Assembly (NCBI RefSeq): GCF_017303215.1 | Contig: NZ_JAEMWU010000001.1 | Coordinates: forward strand, 620,001-684,000 | Source of the DNA: Microbacterium esteraromaticum | GTDB lineage: Bacteria > Actinomycetota > Actinomycetes > Actinomycetales > Microbacteriaceae | Reading direction: 5' to 3' | Length of the DNA stretch: 64,000 nucleotides | Shown: positions 7,218 through 15,248 of the stretch, in pieces | Position numbering within the stretch: the stretch's first letter is position 1 | How the letters are laid out: the number at the start of each line of letters is the position of its first letter | Notes under the pieces: generated by a model | What the model was told of the DNA's origin: nothing | What the model saw: only the letters and a program-made list of their open reading frames with translations | Databases searched by the model: none | Program-made: the position numbers and the translations under genes

Positions 7218-7942
7218 CAGGTCTCCTCGATGTCCAGACGGTAGCCGACGCCCCAGACCGTGACCAACAGCGTCGGATGCGCCGGGTCGGCCTCGATCTT
7301 CTCGCGCAGCCGGCGGGTGGTGACGGTCACCGTCGAGAGGTCACCGAACTCCCACCCCCACACGCTGCGTAGCAGCGTCTGACGGTCGAACGTCTGCCGG
7401 GGATGCTTGAGCAGAAAGGCGAGCAGGTCGAACTCGCGCGCCGAGAGCACCAGTTCGGTGCCGTCGCGGCTGACGCGTCGGGCCGAGGCGTCGAGGTGGA
7501 AGGGGCCGATGTCGAAGGGCGCCTCAGGGGTGTGCGGGGCGAGACTGCGCCGTAGCACCGACTGCACGCGCAACACCAGTTCACGGGGTGAGAACGGTTT
7601 GGTGAGGTAGTCGTCGGCGCCCGCTTCGAGTCCGGCGATGCGGTCTTCGGTCGATCCCAGTGCGGTGAGCATGATGATCGGCACCGCAGAGGTGGCGCGG
7701 ATGCGCCGGCACACCTCGGCGCCGTCGATGCCCGGTAGCATCCGATCGAGCACGATCAGGTCGGGTGGGGTGCGCTCGACGGCCGTGAGTGCCGAGAAGC
7801 TGTCGGATGCCACATCGGCGAGCAGTCCGGCGGTGCGCAGGTAGGTCACGGCCACTTCGGCGACGGTGGCGTCGTCCTCCACGACGAGAACGCGCCGGTC
7901 GGTGAGATCGACGCCCTGTTCACCATTGGACGGGAGGGACAT
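7217..7942 (-). CDS. OmpR/PhoB-type response regulator
   Basis: 241 residues. Receiver domain 16-128 with acidic pocket D23/D24, phospho-acceptor D66 (LIVLDRMLPG) and the conserved Lys in YLTKPFSPREL. C-terminal winged helix (about 145-238, LSAREFDLLAFLLKHPRQTF...VTVTTRRLREKI). ATG 7942 was chosen over the longer frame from 8011 because GAGGG lies just upstream and the extra 23 residues are not part of the domain. Partner of the kinase. The glycosyltransferase operon starts 122 bp away on the other strand and is a plausible target. Confidence 0.92.
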   Translation of the reverse strand: MSLPSNGEQGVDLTDRRVLVVEDDATVAEVAVTYLRTAGLLADVASDSFSALTAVERTPPDLIVLDRMLPGIDGAEVCRRIRATSAVPIIMLTALGSTEDRIAGLEAGADDYLTKPFSPRELVLRVQSVLRRSLAPHTPEAPFDIGPFHLDASARRVSRDGTELVLSAREFDLLAFLLKHPRQTFDRQTLLRSVWGWEFGDLSTVTVTTRRLREKIEADPAHPTLLVTVWGVGYRLDIEET

Positions 7943-8051
7943 GCCCTCAGAGTAGGCCGCCGAGGGCGCCGGGTGAGGGCATCCGCGCCCCGCGCAGCGA
8001 CCCTTCTTCACTTCGTAAGGAATGGAGCAACCACGCCGGGGTGCAACTTTC

Positions 8052-8057
8052 TACGGT
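8052..8057 (+). promoter_or_regulatory. -10 box TACGGT, leaderless start of the GT2 gene
   Basis: Six bases before ATG 8064; it supports this start over the upstream ATG 8022. Confidence 0.5.
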
Positions 8058-8063
8058 CAGAAC

Positions 8064-8726
8064 ATGGAAATCGCCGTCGATGTCGTGCTCCCGTGTCTCG
8101 ATGAGGCCGAGGCGCTGCCGGGTGTGCTGGCGGGGCTTCCCACCGGGTGGCGCGCCATCGTCGTCGACAACGGTTCGACCGACGGGTCGGCCGCGGTGGC
8201 TGAGCGGCACGGCGCGACGGTCGTGCATGCGGCGCAGCGGGGGTATGGCGCGGCCGTGCATGCGGGCCTGATGGCGACCACCGCGCCGATCGTCGCGTTC
8301 AGCGATGCCGACGGCTCGTTCGACCTGGCGCAACTGGCGGCTGTGGTCGGACCCGTGCGGTCGGGGGATGCTGATCTGGTGTTCGCGCGGCGGGTTCCGG
8401 CGCGGCCGGGGGCGTGGCCGCCGCACGCGCGGTTCGCGAATGCGGCGCTGCTGTGGTGGGTGCGGCGACGGATGGGCGTCGACGTGCATGACCTGGGGCC
8501 GATGCGGGCCGGGCGCCGGACCGACCTGATCGGACTCGATCTGCGTGATCGGCGTAGCGGGTATCCGCTCGAGCTGCTGTTGCGGGCGCAACGCGCGGGC
8601 TGGCGCATCGATGAGGTGCCGGTGCCGTACCTGCCGAGGGTGGGGCGTTCGAAGGTGACGGGCACGGTGCGCGGCACGGTTCAGGCCGTGCGCGATATGA
8701 CGACGATGCTGCGGAGGTACGCATGA
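8064..8726 (+). CDS. Family 2 glycosyltransferase
   Basis: 220 residues, GT-A fold. Nucleotide-binding start (VDVVLPCLDEAEALPGVL), VDNGSTDGS, and the metal-binding DxD-like FSDADGSFDL. The length and the GYPLELLLRAQRAGWRIDEV-type end match the dolichyl-phosphate-mannose-synthase-like group, but it has no membrane helices. First gene of a three-gene operon with a DUF2064 protein and a methyltransferase, joined by an ATGA overlap. The acceptor is unknown. The two-component system upstream is a likely regulator. Confidence 0.88.
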   Translation: MEIAVDVVLPCLDEAEALPGVLAGLPTGWRAIVVDNGSTDGSAAVAERHGATVVHAAQRGYGAAVHAGLMATTAPIVAFSDADGSFDLAQLAAVVGPVRSGDADLVFARRVPARPGAWPPHARFANAALLWWVRRRMGVDVHDLGPMRAGRRTDLIGLDLRDRRSGYPLELLLRAQRAGWRIDEVPVPYLPRVGRSKVTGTVRGTVQAVRDMTTMLRRYA

Positions 8727-9415
8727 CCACTCTGATCGTGATGGCGAAGGAGTGCGTGCCCGGGCGGGTGAAGACGCGTCTGCACCCTCCGTTGAGTCTG
8801 GCGGATGCTGCGCGGCTCGCGCAGGCGTGTCTCGACGATACGGTCGCCCGCACCCGTGCGGTGGGTGAGCGCCGGGTGCTGTGCCTGCAGGGCAGTCTGC
8901 CCCCGATCGCGGGATTTGCGCAGGTGCCGCAGGTGCCGGGTGATCTCGACGAGCGGATCGGAGCCGTGCTCGATCAGGTGCGTGGGCCGGTGCTGTTGAT
9001 CGGCATGGACACCCCACAGGTCGATCCGGTGCTGCTGCAGCGCCTGGCCACCGAGTGGCCGCGCGACGTGGATGCCTGGTTCGGGCCCGCCGCGGATGGT
9101 GGCTTCTGGTTGTTGGGGCTGTCGGAACTGCCCGGCAGGAGCCGGGGGGATCTGGTGCGCGGCGTGCCGATGTCGCGCAGCGATACGGGGCGCAACACGC
9201 GTGATCGGCTGGTGCGGGCGGGACTGCGGGTGCGTGATGTGCCCGAACTGAGCGACATTGATGACATTTCGTCGCTGCGGGTGGTCGCGCGCGAGGTCGA
9301 TCCGGCGGGCCGCGTCGCTTCGGTGCTGCGGGAGTTGCGTCGGGAGGGCGCGCTCGACGGTGTCGTGGTGCCGCGCGGGGGTCTCGTCGCGCGACGTGGG
9401 GCGGAGGTCGCCTGA
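8723..9415 (+). CDS. DUF2064 / TIGR04282-type nucleotidyl- or glycosyl-transferase-like protein
   Basis: 230 residues. Hallmarks are the N-terminal VMAKECVPGRVKTRLHPPL, LIGMDTPQVDP and FGPAADGGFWLLGL, matching the TIGR04282/DUF2064 family, whose fold is that of GT-A nucleotide-sugar enzymes. The family was named after arsenosugar loci but occurs widely with GT2 proteins; its reaction is not established. ATGA overlap with the GT2 gene and one-base overlap with the methyltransferase gene point to one pathway. Confidence 0.85.
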   Translation: MTTLIVMAKECVPGRVKTRLHPPLSLADAARLAQACLDDTVARTRAVGERRVLCLQGSLPPIAGFAQVPQVPGDLDERIGAVLDQVRGPVLLIGMDTPQVDPVLLQRLATEWPRDVDAWFGPAADGGFWLLGLSELPGRSRGDLVRGVPMSRSDTGRNTRDRLVRAGLRVRDVPELSDIDDISSLRVVAREVDPAGRVASVLRELRREGALDGVVVPRGGLVARRGAEVA

Positions 9416-10107
9416 TGCGCCGCGTGGTCGCTCCGGTCGATGAGCAGACGGTGGTCGACGCCTACTATGGCGCCGGGGGAGACGCCCCGTACGAGCTCGC
9501 GTTGCGAGGTGGGGGAGGGATGCTGCAGATCATCGAGCACGGTGCCGCGGACGGTGGGCGCCCGGTCGAGCTCGGGCGGTTTCTCTCGGCGGCCGACCAT
9601 GCGGATGCCGCGGTGATCGCGCGGGCGCACGGCACGGTGCTCGATGTCGGGTGCGGGCCGGGACGGATGATGCGCGCGTCGATCGTCGCGGGACACCTGA
9701 GTCTGGGGCTCGATGTATCGGCGGCGGCCGTCGAACACGCGACAGCGCAGGGGTTGCCCGCACTGCGGCGTTCGGTGTTCGACCCCGTTCCGCGCGAGGG
9801 TGAGTGGGACACCGTGCTGCTGATCGACGGCAACCTCGGCATCGGCGGCGATCCCGTGGCGTTGCTCGCCCGCTGCGCCGAGCTGCTCGCTCCTGGTGGC
9901 TCGGTGTTGGCCGAACTGCACGCCGATAGCCGCCGCGACCGTGGGTTCGCGGCGCGGCTGGTCGACACCGACGGCAGAACCAGCGCGCCGTTCCGCTGGC
10001 ACGAGGTCGGGCGTCGTCCACTGCCCGGCTACGCCCGGCGCGCCGGCCTGCGATGCGTCGAGGTGTGGGCGGATGCCGGACGCGTATTCGCGCACCTGCG
10101 GCGGTGA
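9415..10107 (+). CDS. Class I SAM-dependent methyltransferase
   Basis: 230 residues. Motif I VLDVGCGPGRMM (about residues 76-87), then motif II LSLGLDVSAAAVEHA, and the post-I acid region in WDTVLLIDGNLGIGGDP. The N-terminal 70 residues are specific to this gene neighbourhood and may bind the substrate. Translation is coupled to the DUF2064 gene (TGATG). It is the last gene on this side; the molybdopterin oxidoreductase, phosphorylase and epimerase that I expect next in such clusters resume at 22.2 kb. Confidence 0.87.
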   Translation: MRRVVAPVDEQTVVDAYYGAGGDAPYELALRGGGGMLQIIEHGAADGGRPVELGRFLSAADHADAAVIARAHGTVLDVGCGPGRMMRASIVAGHLSLGLDVSAAAVEHATAQGLPALRRSVFDPVPREGEWDTVLLIDGNLGIGGDPVALLARCAELLAPGGSVLAELHADSRRDRGFAARLVDTDGRTSAPFRWHEVGRRPLPGYARRAGLRCVEVWADAGRVFAHLRR

Positions 10108-10126
10108 GGGTTCGGCGGTGCCGCAA

Positions 10127-10612
10127 CTACAGGAGAACGCTCAGCGCCGCGAGGGCGGCACTGATGATGATGGCCCCGACCCCTACCCGTCGTCGGTGAC
10201 GTGCGGGAATCAGCACAGCCGCCAACGTCACGATGAAGCTGAACGCGAGCACGAACGGCGCCATCACTGCAATGGCATACAGCGCGTGCGACCCGGGTGC
10301 GACCACACCGAGCACTGTCCAGAGTGAGGCACCGCCGAGTAGCACGATCGCTGCGGCGAAGAGCGGGGCGACGATACGTGGCTGGCGGGATGCGTGCTGC
10401 ACGGCGATCGCCGCGCCTCCCACGGTTCCTGCCGTCAGAGCCCAGACAGCGGTGAGTTGAAGTGCGCTTAGCGGATCGGTCGGGGCCTGCGCAGCGAGGA
10501 AGAACAGTGCCGGAGGCACAAGGCCCAGCGCCGCCGCGAACCCCGCGGCTGTGGGGAATCGTGTTCGGAATCGTCGCCAGCGATCGGCGACAGACGTGCG
10601 CCAGGAGGTCAC
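10127..10612 (-). CDS. Small polytopic membrane protein
   Basis: 161 residues starting at GTG 10612, which has GGAGAGG nine bases upstream; the longer frame extends over an intergenic region and was rejected. Five hydrophobic segments fill most of the protein after a basic N-terminus (WRTSVADRWRRFRTRF). No known motif. Divergent from the membrane-protein/GntR operon and convergent with the methyltransferase gene, 19 bp from its stop. Confidence 0.7.
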   Translation of the reverse strand: MTSWRTSVADRWRRFRTRFPTAAGFAAALGLVPPALFFLAAQAPTDPLSALQLTAVWALTAGTVGGAAIAVQHASRQPRIVAPLFAAAIVLLGGASLWTVLGVVAPGSHALYAIAVMAPFVLAFSFIVTLAAVLIPARHRRRVGVGAIIISAALAALSVLL

Positions 10613-10682
10613 TTCGCTACGTCCTCTCCGGTGCGAGGTGGAAAGGGGATGCCATCGTCTGAGCCTCGCAGGTGCGTGTTGC

Positions 10683-10791
10683 TTTCTTTGGCAGGTCGAC
10701 GGTGATCTTCCCGATGTGAGTGGACCTTCGACCAAAGAAACACACTTTGTGCTTTGAGGATGACACAACTTGTGATAGAAATGTGGCACAA
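10683..10791. promoter_or_regulatory. Divergent control region with two inverted repeats
   Basis: TTTCTTTGG (10683-10691) pairs perfectly with CCAAAGAAA (10732-10740). Further right, CACAACTTGTG (10764-10774) is a short palindrome between a TTGAGG (10754-10759) and a TAGAAA (10776-10781) that could be -35 and -10 boxes (16 bp apart). The short palindrome could be the operator for the GntR protein of the downstream operon; this is inference. Confidence 0.4.
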
Positions 10792-10808
10792 CTCGTCTAG
10801 GGGGAGCA

Positions 10809-11840
10809 ATGCCAACATCACGCAGTCTTGCTACCGGTGTTACTGAGACGCTGGGCGCCGCGTTCTCGACGCCGTTCGTCTCGCTGTTTGTCGCCCTGCT
10901 GGTGAGTGTGGGCTTGCTGGCAATCGTCGCGCGGATGCACCCCCTCGAAGCAGTCGCCGGGGATGTTGCCACCCGACGATACGCGCCAGAGCGAAGCGCG
11001 CTTGGAATCACGGCGGCTGCAGTCATCGCCTTGTTCGCTCTTGAGAACGTTGTGCGCGGGTACGTCGTGGATCTCGCCGACGTGGTGTCGTGGTGGCGCT
11101 ACGCGCTTCCCTTGGCTGGCGCATCGCTCGGGCTCTTCGTCGTCGTTGTGAACGTTCTCGTACGGGGAACGACCCAGCCAAGAGCACCAGGCGCAAGCGT
11201 TGCGCGTCGCACCTGGACGACGTTCGGCCCGCGGTGGGGGATCGTCGCAACGTGCATCTCGTTCGTGGCGCTACTGGTCACAACGGTCTGTGCAGGTGTG
11301 GTGTCCTCGCCAGATGCGCACGGACGGTACATCTGGCTCGCGATCCCGGTTCCGAATGAGGCCGACGTCGACCCGGTCCGTGTGTGGTTCTATGGCTGGG
11401 AGTATGGGCTGCCCGTGCTTGTCTGCCTTGGCGCGCTCTCAGTGGTGACGTGGTCGGTGCTTCACTTCAACGCGTCGCGCCCGTACATCCGCCCAGAGAC
11501 TGTGACCGATGAGAAGCGGTTCCGTCGCGAGATCGCTGCCAGTACTGTTCGCGTTGCCTGCGCTACGACGCTGATCGCTCTCGCTGGCGCATGGCGGTTC
11601 ATCGCCCAGGCCGGCACTGTTTCGCAGTTGGCTGTCGGAGCTGAGGATCACGGTCAGCCGTTTGAGGCCACCTGGCGGTACGCAGAGTTCGCGATCGCTG
11701 CCGGTTGGCTCGCGCCTGTACTCGAGATAGCGGGCTTCGTGCTTTTGTTCTTCGTCATGGCAGGCGCCGCTCGTCGCACCGGGAGACGCTCAGTGCGACG
11801 TCGGGCCGATGCCGTTGCTCGCGAGACGGCGATGCCATGA
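10809..11840 (+). CDS. Seven-helix membrane protein encoded with a GntR regulator
   Basis: 343 residues with about seven membrane segments (near 24-44, 60-80, 95-118, 140-162, 196-216, 238-258 and 292-315) and a basic C-terminus. It does not match any transporter family I recognise; there are no ATPase or permease motifs. The start has AGGGGGAG five bases upstream. ATGA overlap with the GntR gene shows co-translation. In other YtrA-type systems the partner is an ABC transporter; here only this membrane protein is present. Confidence 0.75.
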   Translation: MPTSRSLATGVTETLGAAFSTPFVSLFVALLVSVGLLAIVARMHPLEAVAGDVATRRYAPERSALGITAAAVIALFALENVVRGYVVDLADVVSWWRYALPLAGASLGLFVVVVNVLVRGTTQPRAPGASVARRTWTTFGPRWGIVATCISFVALLVTTVCAGVVSSPDAHGRYIWLAIPVPNEADVDPVRVWFYGWEYGLPVLVCLGALSVVTWSVLHFNASRPYIRPETVTDEKRFRREIAASTVRVACATTLIALAGAWRFIAQAGTVSQLAVGAEDHGQPFEATWRYAEFAIAAGWLAPVLEIAGFVLLFFVMAGAARRTGRRSVRRRADAVARETAMP

Positions 11841-12283
11841 TGGCAAGCCATCTGCAGGCATCCGCCGACGAGGGGAGCCCGACGCTCGACATCTACCGTC
11901 GGTTTCGAGGCATGATCGCTTCGGGGCAGCTCGGTGCAGACGAGCGACTGCCGACAGTGAGACAGACGGCCCGCGACTTCGGGGTCGCGCAGGGGACCGC
12001 CGCGAAGGCGTACCGGATGCTCGAACAGGAAGGCCTGGTCGTCACCCGTACTGCCGCCGGAACGCGTGTCGCCGCGACAGCAGCAACGTTGCCTCACCGT
12101 GTTGTTGGTCCGATCCGTGAACTTGTCGATGCGGCAGAATCAGCGGGCGTGCAGCTCAGCGACGTCATCGATGTGCTGCGGGTGACCTGGCAGAGCCGCG
12201 TCGGCGCCGCAGACGACTCCGGGCGCGAGGAAGAGGGCGGTCGCGTCGCCGAGAAGGGCGCGTCGGGCCAGAGGCACGGGTAG
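11837..12283 (+). CDS. GntR-family regulator, YtrA subgroup
   Basis: 148 residues. Winged helix at 15-82 (LDIYRRFRGMIASGQLGADE, LPTVRQTARDFGVAQGTAAK, then the wing GLVVTRTAAGTRV) and a short helical dimerisation tail (IRELVDAAESAGVQLSDVID), the size typical of YtrA-type GntR proteins without an effector domain. ATG 11837 overlaps the upstream stop. The last few codons come from a fused remnant of a DUF2255 gene (12261-12335), so the native C-terminus is probably lost. Confidence 0.85.
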   Translation: MMASHLQASADEGSPTLDIYRRFRGMIASGQLGADERLPTVRQTARDFGVAQGTAAKAYRMLEQEGLVVTRTAAGTRVAATAATLPHRVVGPIRELVDAAESAGVQLSDVIDVLRVTWQSRVGAADDSGREEEGGRVAEKGASGQRHG

Positions 12284-12335
12284 CCCGCGTTCTCCGCCCA
12301 TGCTCACCGAGAAGGTTCGAGCCGCCGCTGTGGCT
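12261..12335 (+). pseudogene. Fragment of a DUF2255 gene
   Basis: Read in its own frame this stretch gives RRARGTGSPRSPPMLTEKVR and a few more residues, matching the C-terminus of the DUF2255 protein at 15644-16018 (YRAKYAGSPYLPPMLTEKVR). A 26-bp block (12294-12319) is identical to 15962-15987. The fragment is out of frame with, and overlaps the end of, the GntR gene. It is a duplicated and truncated gene end, evidence of recombination in this segment. Confidence 0.75.
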
Positions 12336-12547
12336 GGTGATGATCGAGGCTGTCACCGACTCTCTGGTGTCGGGTGTGCCCCGGCCAGAGCGCTGCTGCG
12401 GCGAGCCCGAGGAGCGATCGTTGTACAAGTGGCCCGCGCAACCCTCGCGGACAGAGGTTGCTAGAGACAGATCGGCACGCTCTTTAGGGCAGAAACTGAC
12501 CGCATTGGCCCCTAGGGTCGAGTCACAACGTACATGCGGAGGACAGA

Positions 12548-13072
12548 TTGACTATTCAGCCGAGCTACCAGGCCGAGGGATACACAACTGTTGCGCCATG
12601 GGTGGTGACAGACGACACCGGCGCCTTGCTCGACTTCATCGCTGAGGCGTTCGGCGGGGTAGAGGTGGCGCGCGTCGTGACAGAAGACGGTGCGATCGGC
12701 CACGGTGAGATCCGTGTCGGCGACACCGTCGTGCTCGCGTTCGATCGTCAGGCCGATTGGCCCTCGCTGCCTGCGCTACTTCGTGTGTGGGTGCCGGACC
12801 CTGATCGCGCTGTCGAGCGGGCGGTGCGGGCCGGCGCCACGATCGTCACGCCGCTCAGCGACAACGCGTTCGGTCAAAGGGGTGCCCGGATCCGCGATCC
12901 CTTCGGCAACATCTGGTGGGTAGAGACACAGGTCGAACTTGTCGCGGAGGACGAGATGTGGGCACGGCTGCAGCAAACCCCGTACGCAGAAGACATGAAG
13001 GTCGCTCAAGAAACCCTCGATGCCGCACTCAGCGGTCGCCATCAAGGACGAAGCAGCGCACCCATCCAATAG
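12548..13072 (+). CDS. VOC-family (glyoxalase/bleomycin-resistance fold) protein
   Basis: 174 residues, one VOC module pair (about 10-130): APWVVTDDTGALLDFIAEAF, GHGEIRVGDTVVLAFD, and the second half ending RIRDPFGNIWWVETQ. PhnB-like members bind a metal and small ligands or antibiotics; the substrate is unknown. The start is TTG 12548, supported by GGAGGA five bases before it. The C-terminal helix (about 140-165) is an extension. Single gene in the accessory segment. Confidence 0.82.
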   Translation: MTIQPSYQAEGYTTVAPWVVTDDTGALLDFIAEAFGGVEVARVVTEDGAIGHGEIRVGDTVVLAFDRQADWPSLPALLRVWVPDPDRAVERAVRAGATIVTPLSDNAFGQRGARIRDPFGNIWWVETQVELVAEDEMWARLQQTPYAEDMKVAQETLDAALSGRHQGRSSAPIQ

Positions 13073-13135
13073 CCACGGCCGGCCCGCGTGGGAATCCATC
13101 ACGATGGTGCTCGGGCACACTCATCGCGTCTCCGA

Positions 13136-14161
13136 TCAGAGGGTCAGGAGCACCTTGATGGCGCGGCGCTCATCCATGGCCTTGTAGCCCTCAGCTGCGT
13201 CGTCGAGCGGGAGAGTGAGATCGAAGACCTTGCCGGGGTTGATCTCGCGCTTCCAGATCTTCTCGATGAGTTCGGGAAGGAAGCGCCGCACGGGCGCGGG
13301 GCCACCATGCAGGTGCACTTCAGCGAAGAACAGCTGGTCGAGGGGAAGAGTGACGCCTTCGTGCGCCACACCGACGAAACCGATGTGTCCGCCGCCGCGG
13401 GTCGCGTGGATCGCCTGCAGCATCGACTCTTCGGTGCCGACGGCCTCGATGACGCTGTGGGCGCCGAGGCCTCCGGTCAGCTCCTTGATGCGTGCGGCTC
13501 CTTCTGAGCCACGCTCTTCAACGATGTCAGTGGCGCCGAACTCGCGGGCTAGTGCCTGTCGGTCGGCATGCCGCGACATCGCGATGATTCGTTCCGCGCC
13601 AAGCTGCTTCGCGGCAAGAACGCCCATGAGCCCGACGGCACCGTCACCGACCACGGCGACGGTCTTGCCAGGACCGACCTCGGCGGCGACCGCGGCGAAC
13701 CAGCCCGTGCCGAGCACGTCGGAAGCGGCGAGTAGTGACGGAATGAGGTCGGCGTCCGGCTGACCGGGGGTGGCGACGAGCGTGCCGTCGGCGTACGGGA
13801 TGCGAGCACGCTCGGACTGCGTGCCGATACCCATCGACACGAACTGGGCGTGCACGCACTTTGAGGGGTAGCCAGAACGGCAGATCTCACACGTGTTGTC
13901 AGAGATGACGAACGAGCCGACGACGAAGTCGCCGACCTTCAACGTCTTCACGTCGTCGCCGATCTGCTCCACGACACCGACGTACTCGTGCCCCATCGCG
14001 GTGTGATCCACGGGCTCGACACCACGGTACGGCCACAGGTCCGACCCGCAGATGCAGGTGGCGGTGAGCCGGATGATGGCATCCGTCTGATCGATGATCG
14101 TGGGGTCTTCGCGTTCTTCGACCCGAACGTCACCCGGGCTGTGCATGACGACTCCGCGCAT
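13136..14161 (-). CDS. Zinc-dependent medium-chain alcohol dehydrogenase
   Basis: 341 residues. The GroES-like domain holds catalytic-zinc ligands (TCICGSDLWPY and GHEYVGVVE) and a structural-zinc loop that is reduced compared with classical ADHs (CEICRSGYPSKCVHA). The NAD(P) domain has VAVVGDGAVGLMGVLAAKQL, a GxGxxG-type fold. It oxidises an alcohol or reduces an aldehyde; the substrate is unknown. ATG 14161 has GGAG six bases upstream. Divergent from an XRE regulator, with which a cupin and a DUF2255 gene follow; this ADH/XRE/cupin group looks like one detoxification or stress unit. Confidence 0.88.
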   Translation of the reverse strand: MRGVVMHSPGDVRVEEREDPTIIDQTDAIIRLTATCICGSDLWPYRGVEPVDHTAMGHEYVGVVEQIGDDVKTLKVGDFVVGSFVISDNTCEICRSGYPSKCVHAQFVSMGIGTQSERARIPYADGTLVATPGQPDADLIPSLLAASDVLGTGWFAAVAAEVGPGKTVAVVGDGAVGLMGVLAAKQLGAERIIAMSRHADRQALAREFGATDIVEERGSEGAARIKELTGGLGAHSVIEAVGTEESMLQAIHATRGGGHIGFVGVAHEGVTLPLDQLFFAEVHLHGGPAPVRRFLPELIEKIWKREINPGKVFDLTLPLDDAAEGYKAMDERRAIKVLLTL

Positions 14162-14185
14162 GATGGTCTCCTTCGTCTGAGGCGT

Positions 14186-14201
14186 GTTGACATCAGTCAA
14201 C
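14186..14201. promoter_or_regulatory. Candidate operator in the ADH/XRE divergent region
   Basis: GTTGAC-ATCA-GTCAAC, perfect 6-bp arms. It contains TTGAC -35-like elements in both directions, so a protein bound here could control both genes. The XRE protein is the obvious candidate. Confidence 0.45.
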
Positions 14202-14276
14202 GCCCCGCGAACCGTGCGGGGGAGTCCCTGATGAGAGGTGTACCAAGAGGGCATCCCTCGTCAGCAAGCGCGGACG

Positions 14277-14282
14277 TATCGT
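14277..14282 (+). promoter_or_regulatory. -10 box TATCGT, leaderless start of the XRE gene
   Basis: Six bases before ATG 14289. Confidence 0.5.
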
Positions 14283-14288
14283 CGGGGT

Positions 14289-15188
14289 ATGGATAACCGA
14301 TCAGAGGTGCGGGAGTTTCTGATGTCGCGCCGTGCGAAGGTCTCTCCTGCACAGGCCGGTCTGCCGGCGGGGCCGAACCGTCGCGTCGACGGCTTACGTC
14401 GCGCTGAGGTCGCCATCCTTGCCGGGGTGAGCGTGGAGTACTACGCCAAGCTCGAACGCGGTGCCATCGCCGGTGCTTCGGCCGCAGTTCTCGACGCCGT
14501 GGCGGGAGCACTGCAGCTCGACGAGACCGAGCGCGCGCATCTGCTCGACCTCGCCAGGGCCGCCGACGGCATCCCCGCCTCGGGTCGTCATCGCCGACGC
14601 GCCAGCAAGCCCGGCCCGCTTCGCCCGAGTCTTCAATGGGCGGTGGAGGCTGTGGGAGTCGGCGTCGCCTTCGTCCGCAACACCCGCCAAGACATCCTTG
14701 CGACCAATGAACTCGGCAGGGCCTTCTACTCACCCCTCATCGGCGACGGGGGCCGCACTCCGAACCTGGCACGCTTTCAGTTTCTCGATCCGGCCTCGCG
14801 CGATTTCTATCCCGACTGGGATCGCTTCGCCGAGATGTGCGTCGCCATCATGCGTGCTGAAGCCGGTCGAGACCCCCACGACAAGGGCATCCAAGACCTG
14901 GTCGGTGAACTCTCCACGCGCAGTGACGTGTTCCGGCGTCTCTGGGGCGCGCACGACGTGCGCAGCCACGGTGCCGGAACGAAGCGCTTTCAGCATCCGG
15001 TGGTCGGCGAACTGACCCTCGCCTACGAAGAGCTCGCCATCACCGCCGAGCCCGGCAACGTCCTGGTGATCTACACCGCGGAACCGGGGTCACCAAGCGC
15101 CGAGCGGCTCGCCCTTCTCGCAAGTTGGTCAGCGCCACGCGGCACTGACCTGGTGCCTGCGGATACTCCATCCGACGATGCCAGGTAG
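14289..15188 (+). CDS. XRE-family regulator with MmyB-like ligand-binding domain
   Basis: 299 residues. N-terminal helix-turn-helix at 8-75 (VREFLMSRRAKVSPAQAGLP, RRVDGLRRAEVAILAGVSVE, YYAKLERG). The C-terminal 190 residues are the MmyB/MLTR-type ligand-binding domain (LQWAVEAVGVGVAFVRNTRQ, LARFQFLDPASRDFYPDWD, VGELSTRSDVFRRLWGAHDV). Members sense small hydrophobic molecules and often control the neighbouring dehydrogenase. The start was taken after the TATCGT box, not the upstream ATG 14238. Confidence 0.88.
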   Translation: MDNRSEVREFLMSRRAKVSPAQAGLPAGPNRRVDGLRRAEVAILAGVSVEYYAKLERGAIAGASAAVLDAVAGALQLDETERAHLLDLARAADGIPASGRHRRRASKPGPLRPSLQWAVEAVGVGVAFVRNTRQDILATNELGRAFYSPLIGDGGRTPNLARFQFLDPASRDFYPDWDRFAEMCVAIMRAEAGRDPHDKGIQDLVGELSTRSDVFRRLWGAHDVRSHGAGTKRFQHPVVGELTLAYEELAITAEPGNVLVIYTAEPGSPSAERLALLASWSAPRGTDLVPADTPSDDAR

Positions 15189-15193
15189 CAAGG

Positions 15194-15225
15194 CATCGTC
15201 CGTCGCATCCATCGTCCGTCGCATC
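15194..15225 (+). repeat. Perfect 16-bp tandem duplication
   Basis: CATCGTCCGTCGCATC occurs twice head-to-tail, between the XRE stop and the cupin ribosome site. Probably replication slippage; it could alter the leader of the cupin transcript. Confidence 0.8.
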
Positions 15226-15248
15226 CGAAGCGCAACAGAGAGGTCCCC

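Noticed and set aside
10609..10821. 70-codon minus-strand frame in the divergent gap
   Set aside because: No ribosome site or family resemblance, and it covers the control region of two genes.
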